A stretch of DNA of 64,000 nt. Origin: Magnetococcales bacterium. GTDB taxonomy: Bacteria; Pseudomonadota; Magnetococcia; Magnetococcales; JADFWU01. The notes beneath the pieces are model-generated. The model saw nothing but the letters and a program-made list of their open reading frames with translations, was not told the origin of the DNA and did no database searches. Each line of letters starts with the position of its first letter. The stretch's first letter is position 1. Positions 30,971-40,633 of this stretch are shown piece by piece. The position numbers and the translations under genes are program-made. Where the stretch lies: positions 1 through 64,000 of the forward strand of contig JADFWU010000004.1 in the NCBI GenBank assembly GCA_015234045.1, in the 5' to 3' direction.

Positions 30971-31015
30971 TTTGCAAGACTCTGACGCACTTTTCTTTTG
31001 TCAGAGCCTTGCAAA
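30971..31015 (+). other. 16-bp-stem hairpin after receptor gene
   Basis: TTTGCAAGACTCTGAC pairs with GTCAGAGCCTTGCAAA, 16 positions with one mismatch and a 13-base loop, 14 bases after the receptor stop. There is no T run, so it may be a 3' stabilising structure or weak terminator. The remaining 31016-31218 shows nothing definite. Confidence 0.45.
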
Positions 31016-31218
31016 ATCATTCCATTTCTATCATCATCCGTGGTAAATTTTGTTTGGTAGACAATGAATTTGAATGAGATTCTCCAGTATGGTAGTGTAA
31101 TTGCTGGGGAGTTTCTGTGACTTGGTTTTTTTGTCTCAGATGGTGATGTGATACTCAAGAGCGTGGTGAACTCGGCTCTTAACTCGTTGCCTTTATTTGG
31201 ATTTTGGAGAATCATCTC

Positions 31219-31713
31219 ATGAGCGAAGAGCAACAACAGGCAATTGTTGATTCCACACAATATCTGACGTTTCAGTTGAGCGATGAGGTATTTGCTGTTG
31301 ATATTTCCAAGGTGCGCGAAGTTCTGGAGTATACTTCGGTAACAACCGTACCGCGTACACCAGCTTTCATGTGTGGTGTTATCAACCTTCGTGGCAGTGT
31401 CGTGCCTGTGGTTGATATGCGACTGAAATTCAGCATGGAAGAAACGGAAAAAACAGTCAATACCTGTATCATCATCGTTGAGATTGTTCAGGATGATGAG
31501 GTTGCCGTTATGGGTGCCTTAGCTGACTCCGTTCGTGAAGTCATGGAACTGGAGCCAAACCAGATTGAACCACCACCAAAAATCGGCACCAATATCCGCA
31601 GCGATTTCCTCAAAGGTATGGGTAAGCATGATAACCAGTTTATTATGATTCTGGATATCAATAAGGTCTTCTCGCAGGAAGAGCTTTCCTTTATGAAGGA
31701 TGCCGCGTCCTAA
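31219..31713 (+). CDS. cheW: Chemotaxis coupling protein CheW
   Basis: A 164-residue CheW domain linking receptors to CheA. It shows YLTFQLSDEVFAVDISKVREV, the VPRTPAFMCGVINLRGSVVP core and MILDINKVFS at the end. ATG 31219 (MSEEQQQ) is preferred over TTG 31204 because GGAGA lies 9 bases upstream. A terminator follows 31 bases after the stop, separating this gene from cheB. Confidence 0.95.
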   Translation: MSEEQQQAIVDSTQYLTFQLSDEVFAVDISKVREVLEYTSVTTVPRTPAFMCGVINLRGSVVPVVDMRLKFSMEETEKTVNTCIIIVEIVQDDEVAVMGALADSVREVMELEPNQIEPPPKIGTNIRSDFLKGMGKHDNQFIMILDINKVFSQEELSFMKDAAS

Positions 31714-31744
31714 GCAGAGTCCTATCCATATTTGAATGATGAAG

Positions 31745-31775
31745 GGGAGACACTTTTAGGGTCTCCCTTTTTTTT
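31745..31775 (+). terminator. Intrinsic terminator after cheW
   Basis: Stem GGGAGAC / GTCTCCC followed by eight T. Confidence 0.9.
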
Positions 31776-31787
31776 GCTGAACTGGCT

Positions 31788-31840
31788 GTATCCAAACATG
31801 CAAAATGCACATTAATTGTGCATTTTGCATGTTTGGATAC
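31788..31840. repeat. Perfect 24-bp-arm palindrome
   Basis: The arms 31788-31811 and 31817-31840 are exact inverted complements, separated by TTAAT. The left arm begins GTATCCAAACATGCAAAATG. No T run or coding content. It lies just downstream of the cheW terminator. Confidence 0.8.
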
Positions 31841-31936
31841 ATGCTGTTGAAGGTTGATGTGAAAACATGTCGATTTTTGGACTTATTTATGCACTAAAGA
31901 CTTGTCAATAAGTGCGGGAAGGACCAAAATCCTTTT

Positions 31937-32094
31937 GGGCCTCGAAAAAGACAGATTGTCCCAGTCACGCAGGACATTGGTTCTTCAGCAAATCGCAGAA
32001 AGACGCGCGTGCTTATTGCACAGCTCCCTTTCTGCAATATGCCTGAGGAGTCCAATAAAGAAGTGAAGGTGGCACTATATTTTTTCCACGATCC
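31937..32094. repeat. MITE-like repeat family II, copy 2 (reversed)
   Basis: Read on the minus strand this ~158-bp segment aligns with 12047-12192. Corresponding blocks include GCAGAAAG, AGCTGTGCAATAAGCACGCG, GAACCAATGTCCTGCGTGAC and TTTTTCGAGGCCCAAAA. Its terminal inverted repeats are more diverged than in copy 1. Confidence 0.65.
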
Positions 32095-32096
32095 TT

Positions 32097-32239
32097 AGGG
32101 CGTGTTGACATTCGCCAGATTTCGGTTCCTGGCAAGGCAAATCCAACGAAAAAGCGGAGCGTACTTGTTAGTACGTGAGCATTTTGAGGCGGATTTAACG
32201 CCGCCATGGGCCGAAAGATGGTGAATGTCAACAGGGCCT
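32097..32239. repeat. MITE-like element, family III
   Basis: A 143-bp non-coding element with 29-bp terminal inverted repeats (32097-32125 and 32211-32239, 24 of 29 matching, core TGTTGACATTC). A TA dinucleotide is present at each outer edge, as expected for elements moved by TA-targeting (IS630-like) transposases. The centre includes GCGTACTTGTTAGTACGTGA. It abuts family II copy 2. Confidence 0.75.
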
Positions 32240-32334
32240 AGTTTACCATCTGTTCATCTGAATTATTGATGAATATGACACCACTTACTGCAAATTATTG
32301 AAGAAAGCCTCCTGGCGGGGGGTGGAGGGGTTTT

Positions 32335-33426
32335 ATGGCAGGCAATAAAAAAGTTCGCGTTCTGGTTGTTGATGACTCGGCTGTCGTACGTCAAACTCTG
32401 ACAAAAATTCTGACATCCGACCCCCAGATTGAGGTGGTTGGCAATGCACCAGACCCTTTTGTTGCAGCTGAACGCATCAAATCTTTGGTCCCAGATGTCA
32501 TTACCCTTGATGTTGAAATGCCTCGTATGGATGGCCTGACCTTTCTGAGAAAGATCATGAGCCAACACCCCATTCCCGTTGTAATGTGTTCAACACTGAC
32601 CGAAAAAGGCTCTGAAACAGCCATTAAATCGATGGAATTTGGTGCTATTGATATTATTACCAAGCCAAAATTAGGCACCAAAGAGTTTCTGGAAGAATCC
32701 CGCATCCGCATATGTGATGTTGTCAAGGCGGCCGCTTCTGCCAATCCAAATACGATCCGAATTCGTCGCAACGCTCGGGCTAGTAGTGTCAAAGTTCAGC
32801 CTAAACTGACAGCAGATGCCGTACTTGCCGCACCGACTTCACGCGCTATGACCCAGACCACAGACAAAGTGGTTGCTGTAGGTGCATCAACCGGTGGTAC
32901 AGAAGCATTGCGGGTCTTTCTTGAAGGACTACCCGGCGATTGCCCACCCATCGTTATCGTGCAGCACATGCCTGAGAAGTTTACCCGCGCTTTTGCCGAA
33001 CGTCTGAACACTATCTGCCAAATGAACGTTAAAGAAGCAGAGCATAATGACTCTGTGGTTCGTGGACGCGCTCTGATTGCCCCGGGCAATAAGCATATGA
33101 TTCTCAAACGCAGTGGTGCTCGTTATTATGTGGAATTAAAGGATGGCCCGCTTGTAAGTCGTCATCGTCCCTCCGTTGATGTACTATTCCGTTCAGCGGC
33201 GCGTTATGCTGGCAAGAATGTTGTCGGTGTCATCATGACCGGTATGGGTGATGATGGTGCCCGCAGTATGAAAGAGATGAAAGACGCTGGATCCATCAAT
33301 ATCGCTCAGGATGAAGCATCCTGTGTGGTGTATGGCATGCCAAATGAGGCGGTCAAACATGGTGGCGTTGACAAGAGTTTGCCGCTGAATAAAATTGCTG
33401 ATGAAGTCATGAGATTAACCAGATAA
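32335..33426 (+). CDS. cheB: Chemotaxis protein-glutamate methylesterase CheB
   Basis: A 363-residue two-domain enzyme. The receiver has phosphoacceptor Asp59 ([12 protein letters not shown]). The methylesterase has the catalytic triad Ser185 ([10 protein letters not shown]), His211 (VQHMPEKF) and Asp306/307 (TGMGDDGA). It demethylates receptors and deamidates glutamines when phosphorylated by CheA. A strong GGAGGGG ribosome binding site precedes the ATG. The 621-bp gap upstream is filled with a terminator, palindrome and repeats, so cheB-cheR-cheD probably have their own promoter. Confidence 0.96.
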   Translation: MAGNKKVRVLVVDDSAVVRQTLTKILTSDPQIEVVGNAPDPFVAAERIKSLVPDVITLDVEMPRMDGLTFLRKIMSQHPIPVVMCSTLTEKGSETAIKSMEFGAIDIITKPKLGTKEFLEESRIRICDVVKAAASANPNTIRIRRNARASSVKVQPKLTADAVLAAPTSRAMTQTTDKVVAVGASTGGTEALRVFLEGLPGDCPPIVIVQHMPEKFTRAFAERLNTICQMNVKEAEHNDSVVRGRALIAPGNKHMILKRSGARYYVELKDGPLVSRHRPSVDVLFRSAARYAGKNVVGVIMTGMGDDGARSMKEMKDAGSINIAQDEASCVVYGMPNEAVKHGGVDKSLPLNKIADEVMRLTR

Positions 33427-33496
33427 CTGATTCTGCAAATAGTAAACATACAGAATCCTATCGTTTCATAGCAGAAATAAAGGTGAGCATGTTCTA

Positions 33497-34354
33497 ATGG
33501 GCGGAGCTGAGTATCAGATATTATCAGACCGCGATTTTCGGCGTCTCAGTGAGCATATCTACTCACAGTGCGGTATCATGATGCCGCCTTCCAAAAAGCC
33601 CTTATTGGTTGAGCGCCTGCAAAAACGTATTCGTTCACTGGGACTGGCAGACTATTCCAGCTATATCGACTATGTCATCAGCCCAAGAACTGGTGGCAAT
33701 GAACTTGTTCAGCTGATTGACGTGGTAACGGTCAGTAAAACCGAGTTCTTTCGAAATCCTTCACAGTTTGAATACATGGCTCAACGGGCGTTGCCAGAGT
33801 TGATCAAAACTGAGGGTGCTGGCGTTTCACGCCCTCTTATGATCTGGAGTGCGGGTTGCTCCACCGGTGAAGAACCCTATACACTGTCAATTGTGTTGAA
33901 AGAGTTCTCCAAGCACTACCCTGGCATAAAATTCAAAACTAAAATTCTTGCTACTGATATCTCATCCCGCGTCCTTGAAAAAGGCAAAAGTGCTGTCTAT
34001 GAAATGGAGCGCGTTGCGCCTATTCCCATTGAGCTGAAGAAAAACTATCTTCTACGCAGCAAAGATCGGAATAAAAAACAGGTACGTATGATTCCTGAAG
34101 TCCGTGACATGGTCCGGTTCAGACGATTAAACTTTATGGACCAGGATTATGGACTGCGGGAAAAAATGGACTTGGTATTTTGTCGAGATGTCATGATCTA
34201 CTTTGATGATGCCACAAAAGAGCGCGTGGTCAATCGTTTTGCCCGACTGATGACACCTGGAGGGTATCTGTTTATCGGCAAATCGGAGTCTCTGGAACAT
34301 CTCAATGTGCCCATAATTCAAGTTGCGCCAACGATTTATCGCCTACCAAAATGA
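33497..34354 (+). CDS. cheR: Chemotaxis receptor methyltransferase CheR
   Basis: A 285-residue S-adenosylmethionine-dependent methyltransferase for receptor glutamates. It has an N-terminal helical domain (MMPPSKKPLLVERLQKRIR), the SAM-binding IWSAGCSTGEEPYTL, and DLVFCRDVMIYFDD in the catalytic domain. Its stop overlaps the cheD start by 4 bases. Confidence 0.95.
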   Translation: MGGAEYQILSDRDFRRLSEHIYSQCGIMMPPSKKPLLVERLQKRIRSLGLADYSSYIDYVISPRTGGNELVQLIDVVTVSKTEFFRNPSQFEYMAQRALPELIKTEGAGVSRPLMIWSAGCSTGEEPYTLSIVLKEFSKHYPGIKFKTKILATDISSRVLEKGKSAVYEMERVAPIPIELKKNYLLRSKDRNKKQVRMIPEVRDMVRFRRLNFMDQDYGLREKMDLVFCRDVMIYFDDATKERVVNRFARLMTPGGYLFIGKSESLEHLNVPIIQVAPTIYRLPK

Positions 34355-34899
34355 ATGGCAACGATGCACAAAAGTTAACGCCCAATCTACGCGGACTGAG
34401 TCATATTCATCTTAACCCCGCTGAAATATCCATATCAACCAAACCGATATTGGTTTCAACCATCTTAGGCTCCTGTGTTTCTCTGACTTTTTTTCATGCC
34501 AAAACCAACACTGCTGCCATATGTCACGGCATGCTCCCTAACGCACCAAACCATAGCGACCAAGCACCCGAACCAAATCAGAAAAACTGTTTCCGTTATG
34601 TGGATTGTGCGGTTAACTTTATTATTGGTCAGTTGCGAGAAAAGCATGTGCCATTGAAAGAGCTGCATATCAAAATGTTTGGTGGGTCAGAAATGTTTAT
34701 CCAAGGAGAAAAGGATATTGTGCAGTCTGAATGGAAAGAAAGCGTTGGACAAAAAAACATTGCAGCGGCCAAAGCATGCATTAAAAAAAGCGGCTTAACG
34801 ATCAGAGCAACCGACGTAGGCGGGCTGCGGGGCCGTAAAATTTTCTTCTATACCGACACCGGAGAAGTTCTATTGCGACGTCTCTACAATGGCTTATAG
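34351..34899 (+). CDS. cheD: Chemoreceptor glutamine deamidase CheD
   Basis: A 182-residue deamidase. The catalytic Cys42 is in ILGSCVSLTFF and the His59 in AICHGMLPNA, followed by the MFGGSEMF block. It overlaps cheR by 4 bases and converges on slt with 16 bases of overlap. Completes the adaptation set CheB/CheR/CheD. Confidence 0.94.
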   Translation: MNGNDAQKLTPNLRGLSHIHLNPAEISISTKPILVSTILGSCVSLTFFHAKTNTAAICHGMLPNAPNHSDQAPEPNQKNCFRYVDCAVNFIIGQLREKHVPLKELHIKMFGGSEMFIQGEKDIVQSEWKESVGQKNIAAAKACIKKSGLTIRATDVGGLRGRKIFFYTDTGEVLLRRLYNGL

Positions 34900-36899
34900 A
34901 GTATCCTCGACATACCCGGTGCATTGCGCGGAAGCATCTCCTTCAAAGAAGCACGCCCTGTCATCCGTAGACGATAGATGGTAATTCCGTGCAATACTTT
35001 TTTGACATAGTTACGTGTCTCGGTAAACGGAATGCTCTCTATAAAGGTTAACGGATCCATTTCCTGACGATCTTGCCGCCATTTTTTCGCACGATGCGGT
35101 CCGGCATTGTATGAGACCAAACCGAGAATAATATCTCCATCCCACTGTTCGGTCATCCGTTTGATATAGGATTGGCCCAATGAAAGATTATAGCTCGGAA
35201 ACTGCAATCGATAGCGGGTTGCTTCAGGCATGGAGAGCAACTTGGCCTCTACACGTGCAGTTTTAGGCATAAGCTGTAAAATACCACGCGCTCCAACCGG
35301 TGATTCAACCCGGTGAAACAGCAAACTTTCCTGACGACCCAATCCCCAAACCACCGCAGGATCAAGCGTCCAACCTGTTGCTGGTTTCCAGTCTGGATTT
35401 GGGTAGAGTCCATCCCAGAAAAGCAGACCATCACGATGCAGTGCGGTTGCCAATTTAATAACCAGATTGGGTGCTCCATACTGCTTGGCCAGGCAGAGTT
35501 GATCCAGCTTACCTACACCTGTCAACTCAGCTGTCCGCTGAACCTCTTTATCGTTGTAAAAGCCCCTGCCCACTTCGGCAAGCTGGGCCATTCGCTTACG
35601 ATAGGGTGCCAATTTAGGATTGGGTGGTATGGATTTACACATCCGTCTGGTTTCGGATGGCAGAGCATCCAGACGTTTTTGTCGGGTCTCCAGGGCAAGG
35701 AGTCCATAGAAGGTTTCTGGAAAACCTGAAGCGATTTTGAGCCAGGATTGTGGGTCTTTACCGGTATCCAGTGCAGCCCGCCCTGCCCAGAATGCGCCTT
35801 GTGCTCTTCTGCGGTCACTCATACCTTCACGTGCCAGTTTGGAAAAGAGCGCATAGGCATCTTTTTTACGATTAAGCTTCCAGGCACTCCAGGCAGCCAT
35901 CCAGAGCGAATCCTGAAGCTTACCGCCCATCTCCTTCACGTTTGGCTTTAATAAACGGTAGGCCTGCTTAAAATCTCTATCCTTGGCAATGATGCTGCGT
36001 GCCAACCGAAAGCGTAAACGGTGACGGTCCTTGGCGGTGAGATTGCGCCCTTCCCGACCTTCAAGCATCTGAATCGCTTTTTTATAATATCCGTGCCTGC
36101 GCAAACCTTCTATTCGAGCTGACCAAAGTTCTGATTTCTTTGAGAGACTTTTAGGAAGCTTGCCAACATAGGTATTGAACTTCTTCATTGCCTCTTTTGC
36201 AGCTGACAAGGCTAGGAAATAGTTCTGCTGGTCACGACTCAGATTTCCTAGATGCTGCTTCAGTGTTTTCTTTTTCTTAGCCCCTACCAAAGCTCTGGCA
36301 CGGACCTGATGATCATCTTTACTAAACCGTTTATATGCATTTTCAAGATGTTTACTCAAATAGTTAGGCAGCACATATCCTTTTCGATACAGGCTTTTCC
36401 AATGCTTTTCAGCCTCTTTGGCCCGTCCTTCTTTTATCAGCAAATCCATATACTGATACCAAGCCGCAGCAAAACGCGGTTTGCGTTTATCAAACCAACC
36501 CAGAATTCGATTAGGATTATTATTTTTCAGAATACGCTTATCGAGAAAACTTCGGACACGGTAGGCTTGTGGATGATTAGGCCACCGCTTTAAAAAACGC
36601 AACATTCTCTCAGAAGTGGCTTTATAGTTGGGATGATAAAACAGCTCCATCTCCAAATAGCTGGCAAGATGGGTGTTATCGGGCCATTTGTTTCGATCAA
36701 GTACCCGATTCAGGGAACCACCACCTTCCATGATACGAAACAGCTTGGCATAGCCAGCAACGCCATTATCACTGCGTGACCCAGCCCAGACCGCACCCGG
36801 TCCAGTCATGGTTGTAAGTACTACGGCACATAGCGTGGCTAGAATACCACCTAGCAAACCCCAGAATAGAGGCTTTTGAGTCAGTTGACTGAGAGTCAC
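34884..36899 (-). CDS. slt: Soluble lytic murein transglycosylase (Slt70-like)
   Basis: A 671-residue periplasmic enzyme cleaving peptidoglycan glycan strands. An N-terminal hydrophobic segment (PLFWGLLGGILATLCAVVL) serves as signal or anchor. A long alpha-superhelical ring domain follows at ~50-490. The C-terminal SLT domain has the catalytic Glu in WGLGRQESLLF, then GARGILQLMPKTA and SYNAGPHRAKKW. Size and layout match Slt70. It converges on cheD. Confidence 0.93.
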   Translation of the reverse strand: MTLSQLTQKPLFWGLLGGILATLCAVVLTTMTGPGAVWAGSRSDNGVAGYAKLFRIMEGGGSLNRVLDRNKWPDNTHLASYLEMELFYHPNYKATSERMLRFLKRWPNHPQAYRVRSFLDKRILKNNNPNRILGWFDKRKPRFAAAWYQYMDLLIKEGRAKEAEKHWKSLYRKGYVLPNYLSKHLENAYKRFSKDDHQVRARALVGAKKKKTLKQHLGNLSRDQQNYFLALSAAKEAMKKFNTYVGKLPKSLSKKSELWSARIEGLRRHGYYKKAIQMLEGREGRNLTAKDRHRLRFRLARSIIAKDRDFKQAYRLLKPNVKEMGGKLQDSLWMAAWSAWKLNRKKDAYALFSKLAREGMSDRRRAQGAFWAGRAALDTGKDPQSWLKIASGFPETFYGLLALETRQKRLDALPSETRRMCKSIPPNPKLAPYRKRMAQLAEVGRGFYNDKEVQRTAELTGVGKLDQLCLAKQYGAPNLVIKLATALHRDGLLFWDGLYPNPDWKPATGWTLDPAVVWGLGRQESLLFHRVESPVGARGILQLMPKTARVEAKLLSMPEATRYRLQFPSYNLSLGQSYIKRMTEQWDGDIILGLVSYNAGPHRAKKWRQDRQEMDPLTFIESIPFTETRNYVKKVLHGITIYRLRMTGRASLKEMLPRNAPGMSRILYKPL

Positions 36900-36987
36900 C
36901 GGCTTTTTCCCTTTGGACGTTGAGGATCATCCATGTATCAGCACATGTCTATTAAAACATGTTTAGCGCCCGATTTCACATGTCATA

Positions 36988-37917
36988 TCATGCTTTGTCA
37001 AACAGTGCATCAACAAAGGCATCGGCATCAAAGGGTCTCAAATCATCTACCCCTTCGCCAACACCGATAAAATGCACTGGGATATCAAATTGTTCACAAA
37101 TACCAACCACCACACCACCTTTGGCCGTGCCATCCAGTTTAGTCAGAATCAAACCGGTCAATCCCATGGCTTTATGGAACTGCTGAACCTGGCTGATAGC
37201 ATTTTGACCAGTGGTTGCATCCAGCACCAACCAAATATCCTGTGGTGCGCGTTCGTTCTGACGACTCAGCACCCGCTTGATCTTCTCCAACTCAGCCATC
37301 AGATTGGATTTTGTGTGCAAACGTCCAGCGGTATCAGCAATCAATATATCCATACCTTTGGCCTGAGCCGAGGCATGTGCGTCAAAAATCACTGAGGCAC
37401 TGTCTGCGTTTTCACCTTGGGAAATCACCGGACAGTTGGCCCGCTCACCCCATTGATTCAGCTGTTCCACAGCAGCGGCGCGAAAGGTATCCCCTGCGGC
37501 CAGCATCACCTTTTTACCCTCTTGGCTGAACAGTGCTGCCACTTTACCGATGGTGGTGGTCTTACCCACACCATTGACACCCACGACCAGAATCATGTGC
37601 GGTTTGTCTTCGGAGAGTTGAATCGGTTTCTGATGCTTGGCCAAACGATCACGTATGGCATCACGTATGGCTTGTCGAAGTGATTCGGCATCATTGCGTT
37701 CACGGCGCTTGAGGTTGGCTTGCGCCTCATTCAAAATGCCTTGTGTGGTCTCCATGCCGAAATCAGAGGTGATCAACAACGTTTCCAAATCTTCAATCAG
37801 CTCATCATCAACCGTTCCTCCGGTAATGATGGCATCCATTTTTTCAACAAAACCTTTACGCGTCTTGGAAAGACCCGCTTTAAGGCGTGAAAAAAGTCCC
37901 TTTTTTTTCTTAAACAT
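36988..37917 (-). CDS. ftsY: Signal recognition particle receptor FtsY
   Basis: A 309-residue SRP-family GTPase, the membrane receptor for SRP-bound ribosomes. A short basic N-terminus (MFKKKKGLFSRLKAGLSKTR) leads into the N domain and then the G domain: GVNGVGKTTTIGKVAAL (P-loop), DTFRAAAVEQL, DTAGRLHTKSNL and TKLDGTAKGG. The ATG at 37917 is chosen over 37953, which would extend into the upstream gene. It lacks the long acidic A domain of E. coli FtsY. Confidence 0.96.
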   Translation of the reverse strand: MFKKKKGLFSRLKAGLSKTRKGFVEKMDAIITGGTVDDELIEDLETLLITSDFGMETTQGILNEAQANLKRRERNDAESLRQAIRDAIRDRLAKHQKPIQLSEDKPHMILVVGVNGVGKTTTIGKVAALFSQEGKKVMLAAGDTFRAAAVEQLNQWGERANCPVISQGENADSASVIFDAHASAQAKGMDILIADTAGRLHTKSNLMAELEKIKRVLSRQNERAPQDIWLVLDATTGQNAISQVQQFHKAMGLTGLILTKLDGTAKGGVVVGICEQFDIPVHFIGVGEGVDDLRPFDADAFVDALFDKA

Positions 37918-37936
37918 AATCAGGCCTGTCCGCCTA

Positions 37937-38401
37937 TCATTTAATGTGTGCAACAGTATGTTTTGACTGACCTTGATTGAGACCAGTCAGAATTTCATCA
38001 ACCTTCCACCAGAACATTTCTGAATTGGCATAACCTTGAATGCGATGGTGTTCATTATTGTCTGCATCAGTCACAATGAATGTCGGCGTAAGATAAACCG
38101 TCATAGCGATATCTTCATAACGACCCGGGTCGGACATCGTGACCTCAATCAATGGAAGCTGCTTGGCTGCATCGGTATTGTGATACCCATTACCCACTTC
38201 TGTTTCAAACTTCCGGCAGTAGCCACAATAGGGATTCGTAAAGAAAAGCAACTTGCCAAGAACTGGGGTATTGACTTCTTCTTTAGCACTCACCAACCTA
38301 TCAAATGCTGCTACATCAGTAGGTTGCACAACAAAACCAAACATCAGCACTGATACAAACAGCAAAACTGTCGCGTTAACTATTCTCAACATCTTTGACA
38401 T
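37937..38401 (-). CDS. Exported thioredoxin-fold protein with CGYC motif
   Basis: A 154-residue protein with an N-terminal signal sequence (VNATVLLFVSVLMFGFVV). The thioredoxin-like fold has the redox motif CGYC in FFTNPYCGYCRKFE and a cis-Pro region VYLTPTFIVTD. Probably a periplasmic disulfide/thiol protein of the SoxW/DsbC-like thioredoxin_2 group. It lies 19 bases upstream of ftsY on the same strand; the functional link is unclear. Confidence 0.8.
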   Translation of the reverse strand: MSKMLRIVNATVLLFVSVLMFGFVVQPTDVAAFDRLVSAKEEVNTPVLGKLLFFTNPYCGYCRKFETEVGNGYHNTDAAKQLPLIEVTMSDPGRYEDIAMTVYLTPTFIVTDADNNEHHRIQGYANSEMFWWKVDEILTGLNQGQSKHTVAHIK

Positions 38402-38543
38402 AGTAATACCTCTTGCTGACTGCTATCACAGTGGAATGGGTTGGAAAACCCCACGCCCACCGGCTATGATGACGGTTTTCTACCCATATGTCACCAATCA
38501 CTACACAATAATATCACATTTTTTCGTGTAAAATAGATATTCT

Positions 38544-40217
38544 ATGGCCATCCATAAAAAAAACATGCTCGACACTACGTTAACAGATCACCAGAACCGA
38601 TTGAAAAACAGTGTAAATCGTCTTACGCGAATTATACAGAGTCACGCCAATGAAAACGGTTATATCAATACCGTGCCTCAGGAAATTCTCATCTACTTGC
38701 ATACACTCAATTGGCTGCGTGTTCATGGTCATCCCGATCATGTGGTAAAAATGATCCCCTTTGGTGCCAACAGTCCGCATGCGTATTTAATGCCTCTGTT
38801 TTCCGCCCTGCCCTCAGATAGTGATTTTATCAGACGCTATCTTGATCACTGGTTTAGTCAAAAAAATCAAGACTCCAGACGTGAACGGATACTTTGGTCG
38901 CTTTCCGCCTGCAACGCTGACAGAGATCTGTTGTCTAATGAAATCAATGCCACATGGCAACGCTTTAACACCCTGACCAACGATAAACAACAGCGCATCC
39001 GACTCATTCAGAAGCGCCAAAAACAGGAAGATCAAGACACCCTTGGCTCTTTGGACCAACAGCGCCTTGCATTGATTGATCAACTGCCAGACATCCACCA
39101 TAAACCCATTACAAAAATCGGCTTGATTCCGGTCATGAGCTGTCCTGAATCCTGTCCACACTGCATGTTTGTCTGGCGCACGCCCATGAAACAGACTCCA
39201 GATCCCGGCCCACTTTTCGAAGCAGTCAATAAACACACCCGCGCCACACTGTTTACCGGCGGCGATCTAACGCCTCATTTAAACCACTTCTACCGAGCCA
39301 TACGGCAAATGGACCAGCTCGGTCAGTTTGCCATTCTGCTCAATGGCAGTTTCGCCGAATCGGATAAAGCCACGGAACGCGTATTTCAAAAGCTGGATCG
39401 GGCTCTCAATCAACGCCCTGCCAATGCCGTTCCCGCACAAATAACGGTTCAGATCAGTTTTGATGAGTTTCATCAACAACGCATTTTCAATCGTCATGGC
39501 GAAGCTTACGAGCGCATCCCAGTCGAAAATATTGCCCGTATTGTCAACCAGGCTGTCCATTTTTCACGTATTCGACTCAGCCTGATTCATAAACAGAATC
39601 CGCTCAATTTTTCCAATGATCTATTCAAAAAGGGCGTGTTCGGTCGGCTGGCTGAAGCATTAGGAAAGAAAGGCCATACCGTAAAAGTTCTCCAGATCGT
39701 TCCTTCCCATCGGCCCAAAAAACATCCCATAACCGGTGTTAATGCACCGGTGATCCGTGAGGCGGTTTTTGTTCTTGAACATCAACCCAACCGCCCCGTT
39801 CACTTCATGAGCTCTACACTGGATGCTTATGGACGCGCCGCTCTGGTGGATGAGAGCGACTATGTAAATGAACGTGACTATCTCCAGACCATTCTCAACC
39901 ACGGTCCGCCAGCGGATGACGCATTCGACACCGATCCCATGGTGTGGTTCAATGGACGTATTACCCTTTTTTCAGCGATTCATATCGCTTTGGGAGATGT
40001 ATTACAGGAAGGATTTGATGCGGTAATCAATCGCTGGCACAAAGATCCACTGCGTCATGCACTGGAGCGCTTTGATCCTGTTCTTCTCAAAACATATGGC
40101 ACACTGTATGATGATCTTGACCAGATAAAAGCACGTGCAACTGGACCGCACTATCTGTTCCATCAGATCACAAAAACGCCAGAAGCACGATTGGCTTTGA
40201 CTAAGGCGTTACTCTAA
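38544..40217 (+). CDS. Radical-SAM-like protein, unusual, upstream of MntA
   Basis: A 557-residue protein with CPESCPHC at 200-207, a CxxxCxxC cluster motif after a predicted beta strand (KIGLIPVMS), followed by TLFTGGDLTPH (GGD/GGE-like) and VQISFDEFHQQRIFNRHGEA. This is the layout of a radical SAM barrel with a ~190-residue helical N-terminal extension and a ~120-residue C-terminal part. Substrate unknown. Its stop overlaps the ATG of mntA by 1 base (TAATG), so the antitoxin is translationally coupled to it. Not a family I can name. Confidence 0.7.
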   Translation: MAIHKKNMLDTTLTDHQNRLKNSVNRLTRIIQSHANENGYINTVPQEILIYLHTLNWLRVHGHPDHVVKMIPFGANSPHAYLMPLFSALPSDSDFIRRYLDHWFSQKNQDSRRERILWSLSACNADRDLLSNEINATWQRFNTLTNDKQQRIRLIQKRQKQEDQDTLGSLDQQRLALIDQLPDIHHKPITKIGLIPVMSCPESCPHCMFVWRTPMKQTPDPGPLFEAVNKHTRATLFTGGDLTPHLNHFYRAIRQMDQLGQFAILLNGSFAESDKATERVFQKLDRALNQRPANAVPAQITVQISFDEFHQQRIFNRHGEAYERIPVENIARIVNQAVHFSRIRLSLIHKQNPLNFSNDLFKKGVFGRLAEALGKKGHTVKVLQIVPSHRPKKHPITGVNAPVIREAVFVLEHQPNRPVHFMSSTLDAYGRAALVDESDYVNERDYLQTILNHGPPADDAFDTDPMVWFNGRITLFSAIHIALGDVLQEGFDAVINRWHKDPLRHALERFDPVLLKTYGTLYDDLDQIKARATGPHYLFHQITKTPEARLALTKALL

Positions 40218-40633
40218 TGCCGAAAAGCAATCAGATCATGAACTGGGATGTAATCGTCCATTATCTGCGCGATCATCAGCCAAAACTATTGGCCATCTAT
40301 GGATTTGGTAGCCGGATGACCGGAGATGCCAACCAGCAAAGCGATTGGGATATCGGTCTCTTGTTTGATGGAAAATCTGACCCTGTCACACTATGGAATA
40401 TCGCAGAAAATCTGGCTGAACGCCTTGATAATGACGTCGATCTGGTCGATTTACGCACGGCTTCAGTTGTCATGCAATACCAGATTATCACCACCGGTAA
40501 ACGTCTTTGGACAAAAAATCACCATGCCGCACTCTATGAAAGCTTTATTCTGAGCAGTAAAACAGAACTGGATGAAGACCGAGCACTACTGCTTAATCGT
40601 ATTCAACAGGAAGGCACAGTTCATGGTAGATGA
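40217..40633 (+). CDS. mntA: MntA-type nucleotidyltransferase antitoxin
   Basis: A 138-residue minimal nucleotidyltransferase. The signature GSx10DxD is present: Gly31-Ser32 and Asp43-Trp-Asp45 in GFGSRMTGDANQQSDWDIGL, with a third acidic site in NDVDLVDL. MntA antitoxins AMPylate the partner HepT on its C-terminal tyrosine. It overlaps hepT by 11 bases and the upstream radical-SAM-like gene by 1 base. Confidence 0.88.
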   Translation: MPKSNQIMNWDVIVHYLRDHQPKLLAIYGFGSRMTGDANQQSDWDIGLLFDGKSDPVTLWNIAENLAERLDNDVDLVDLRTASVVMQYQIITTGKRLWTKNHHAALYESFILSSKTELDEDRALLLNRIQQEGTVHGR

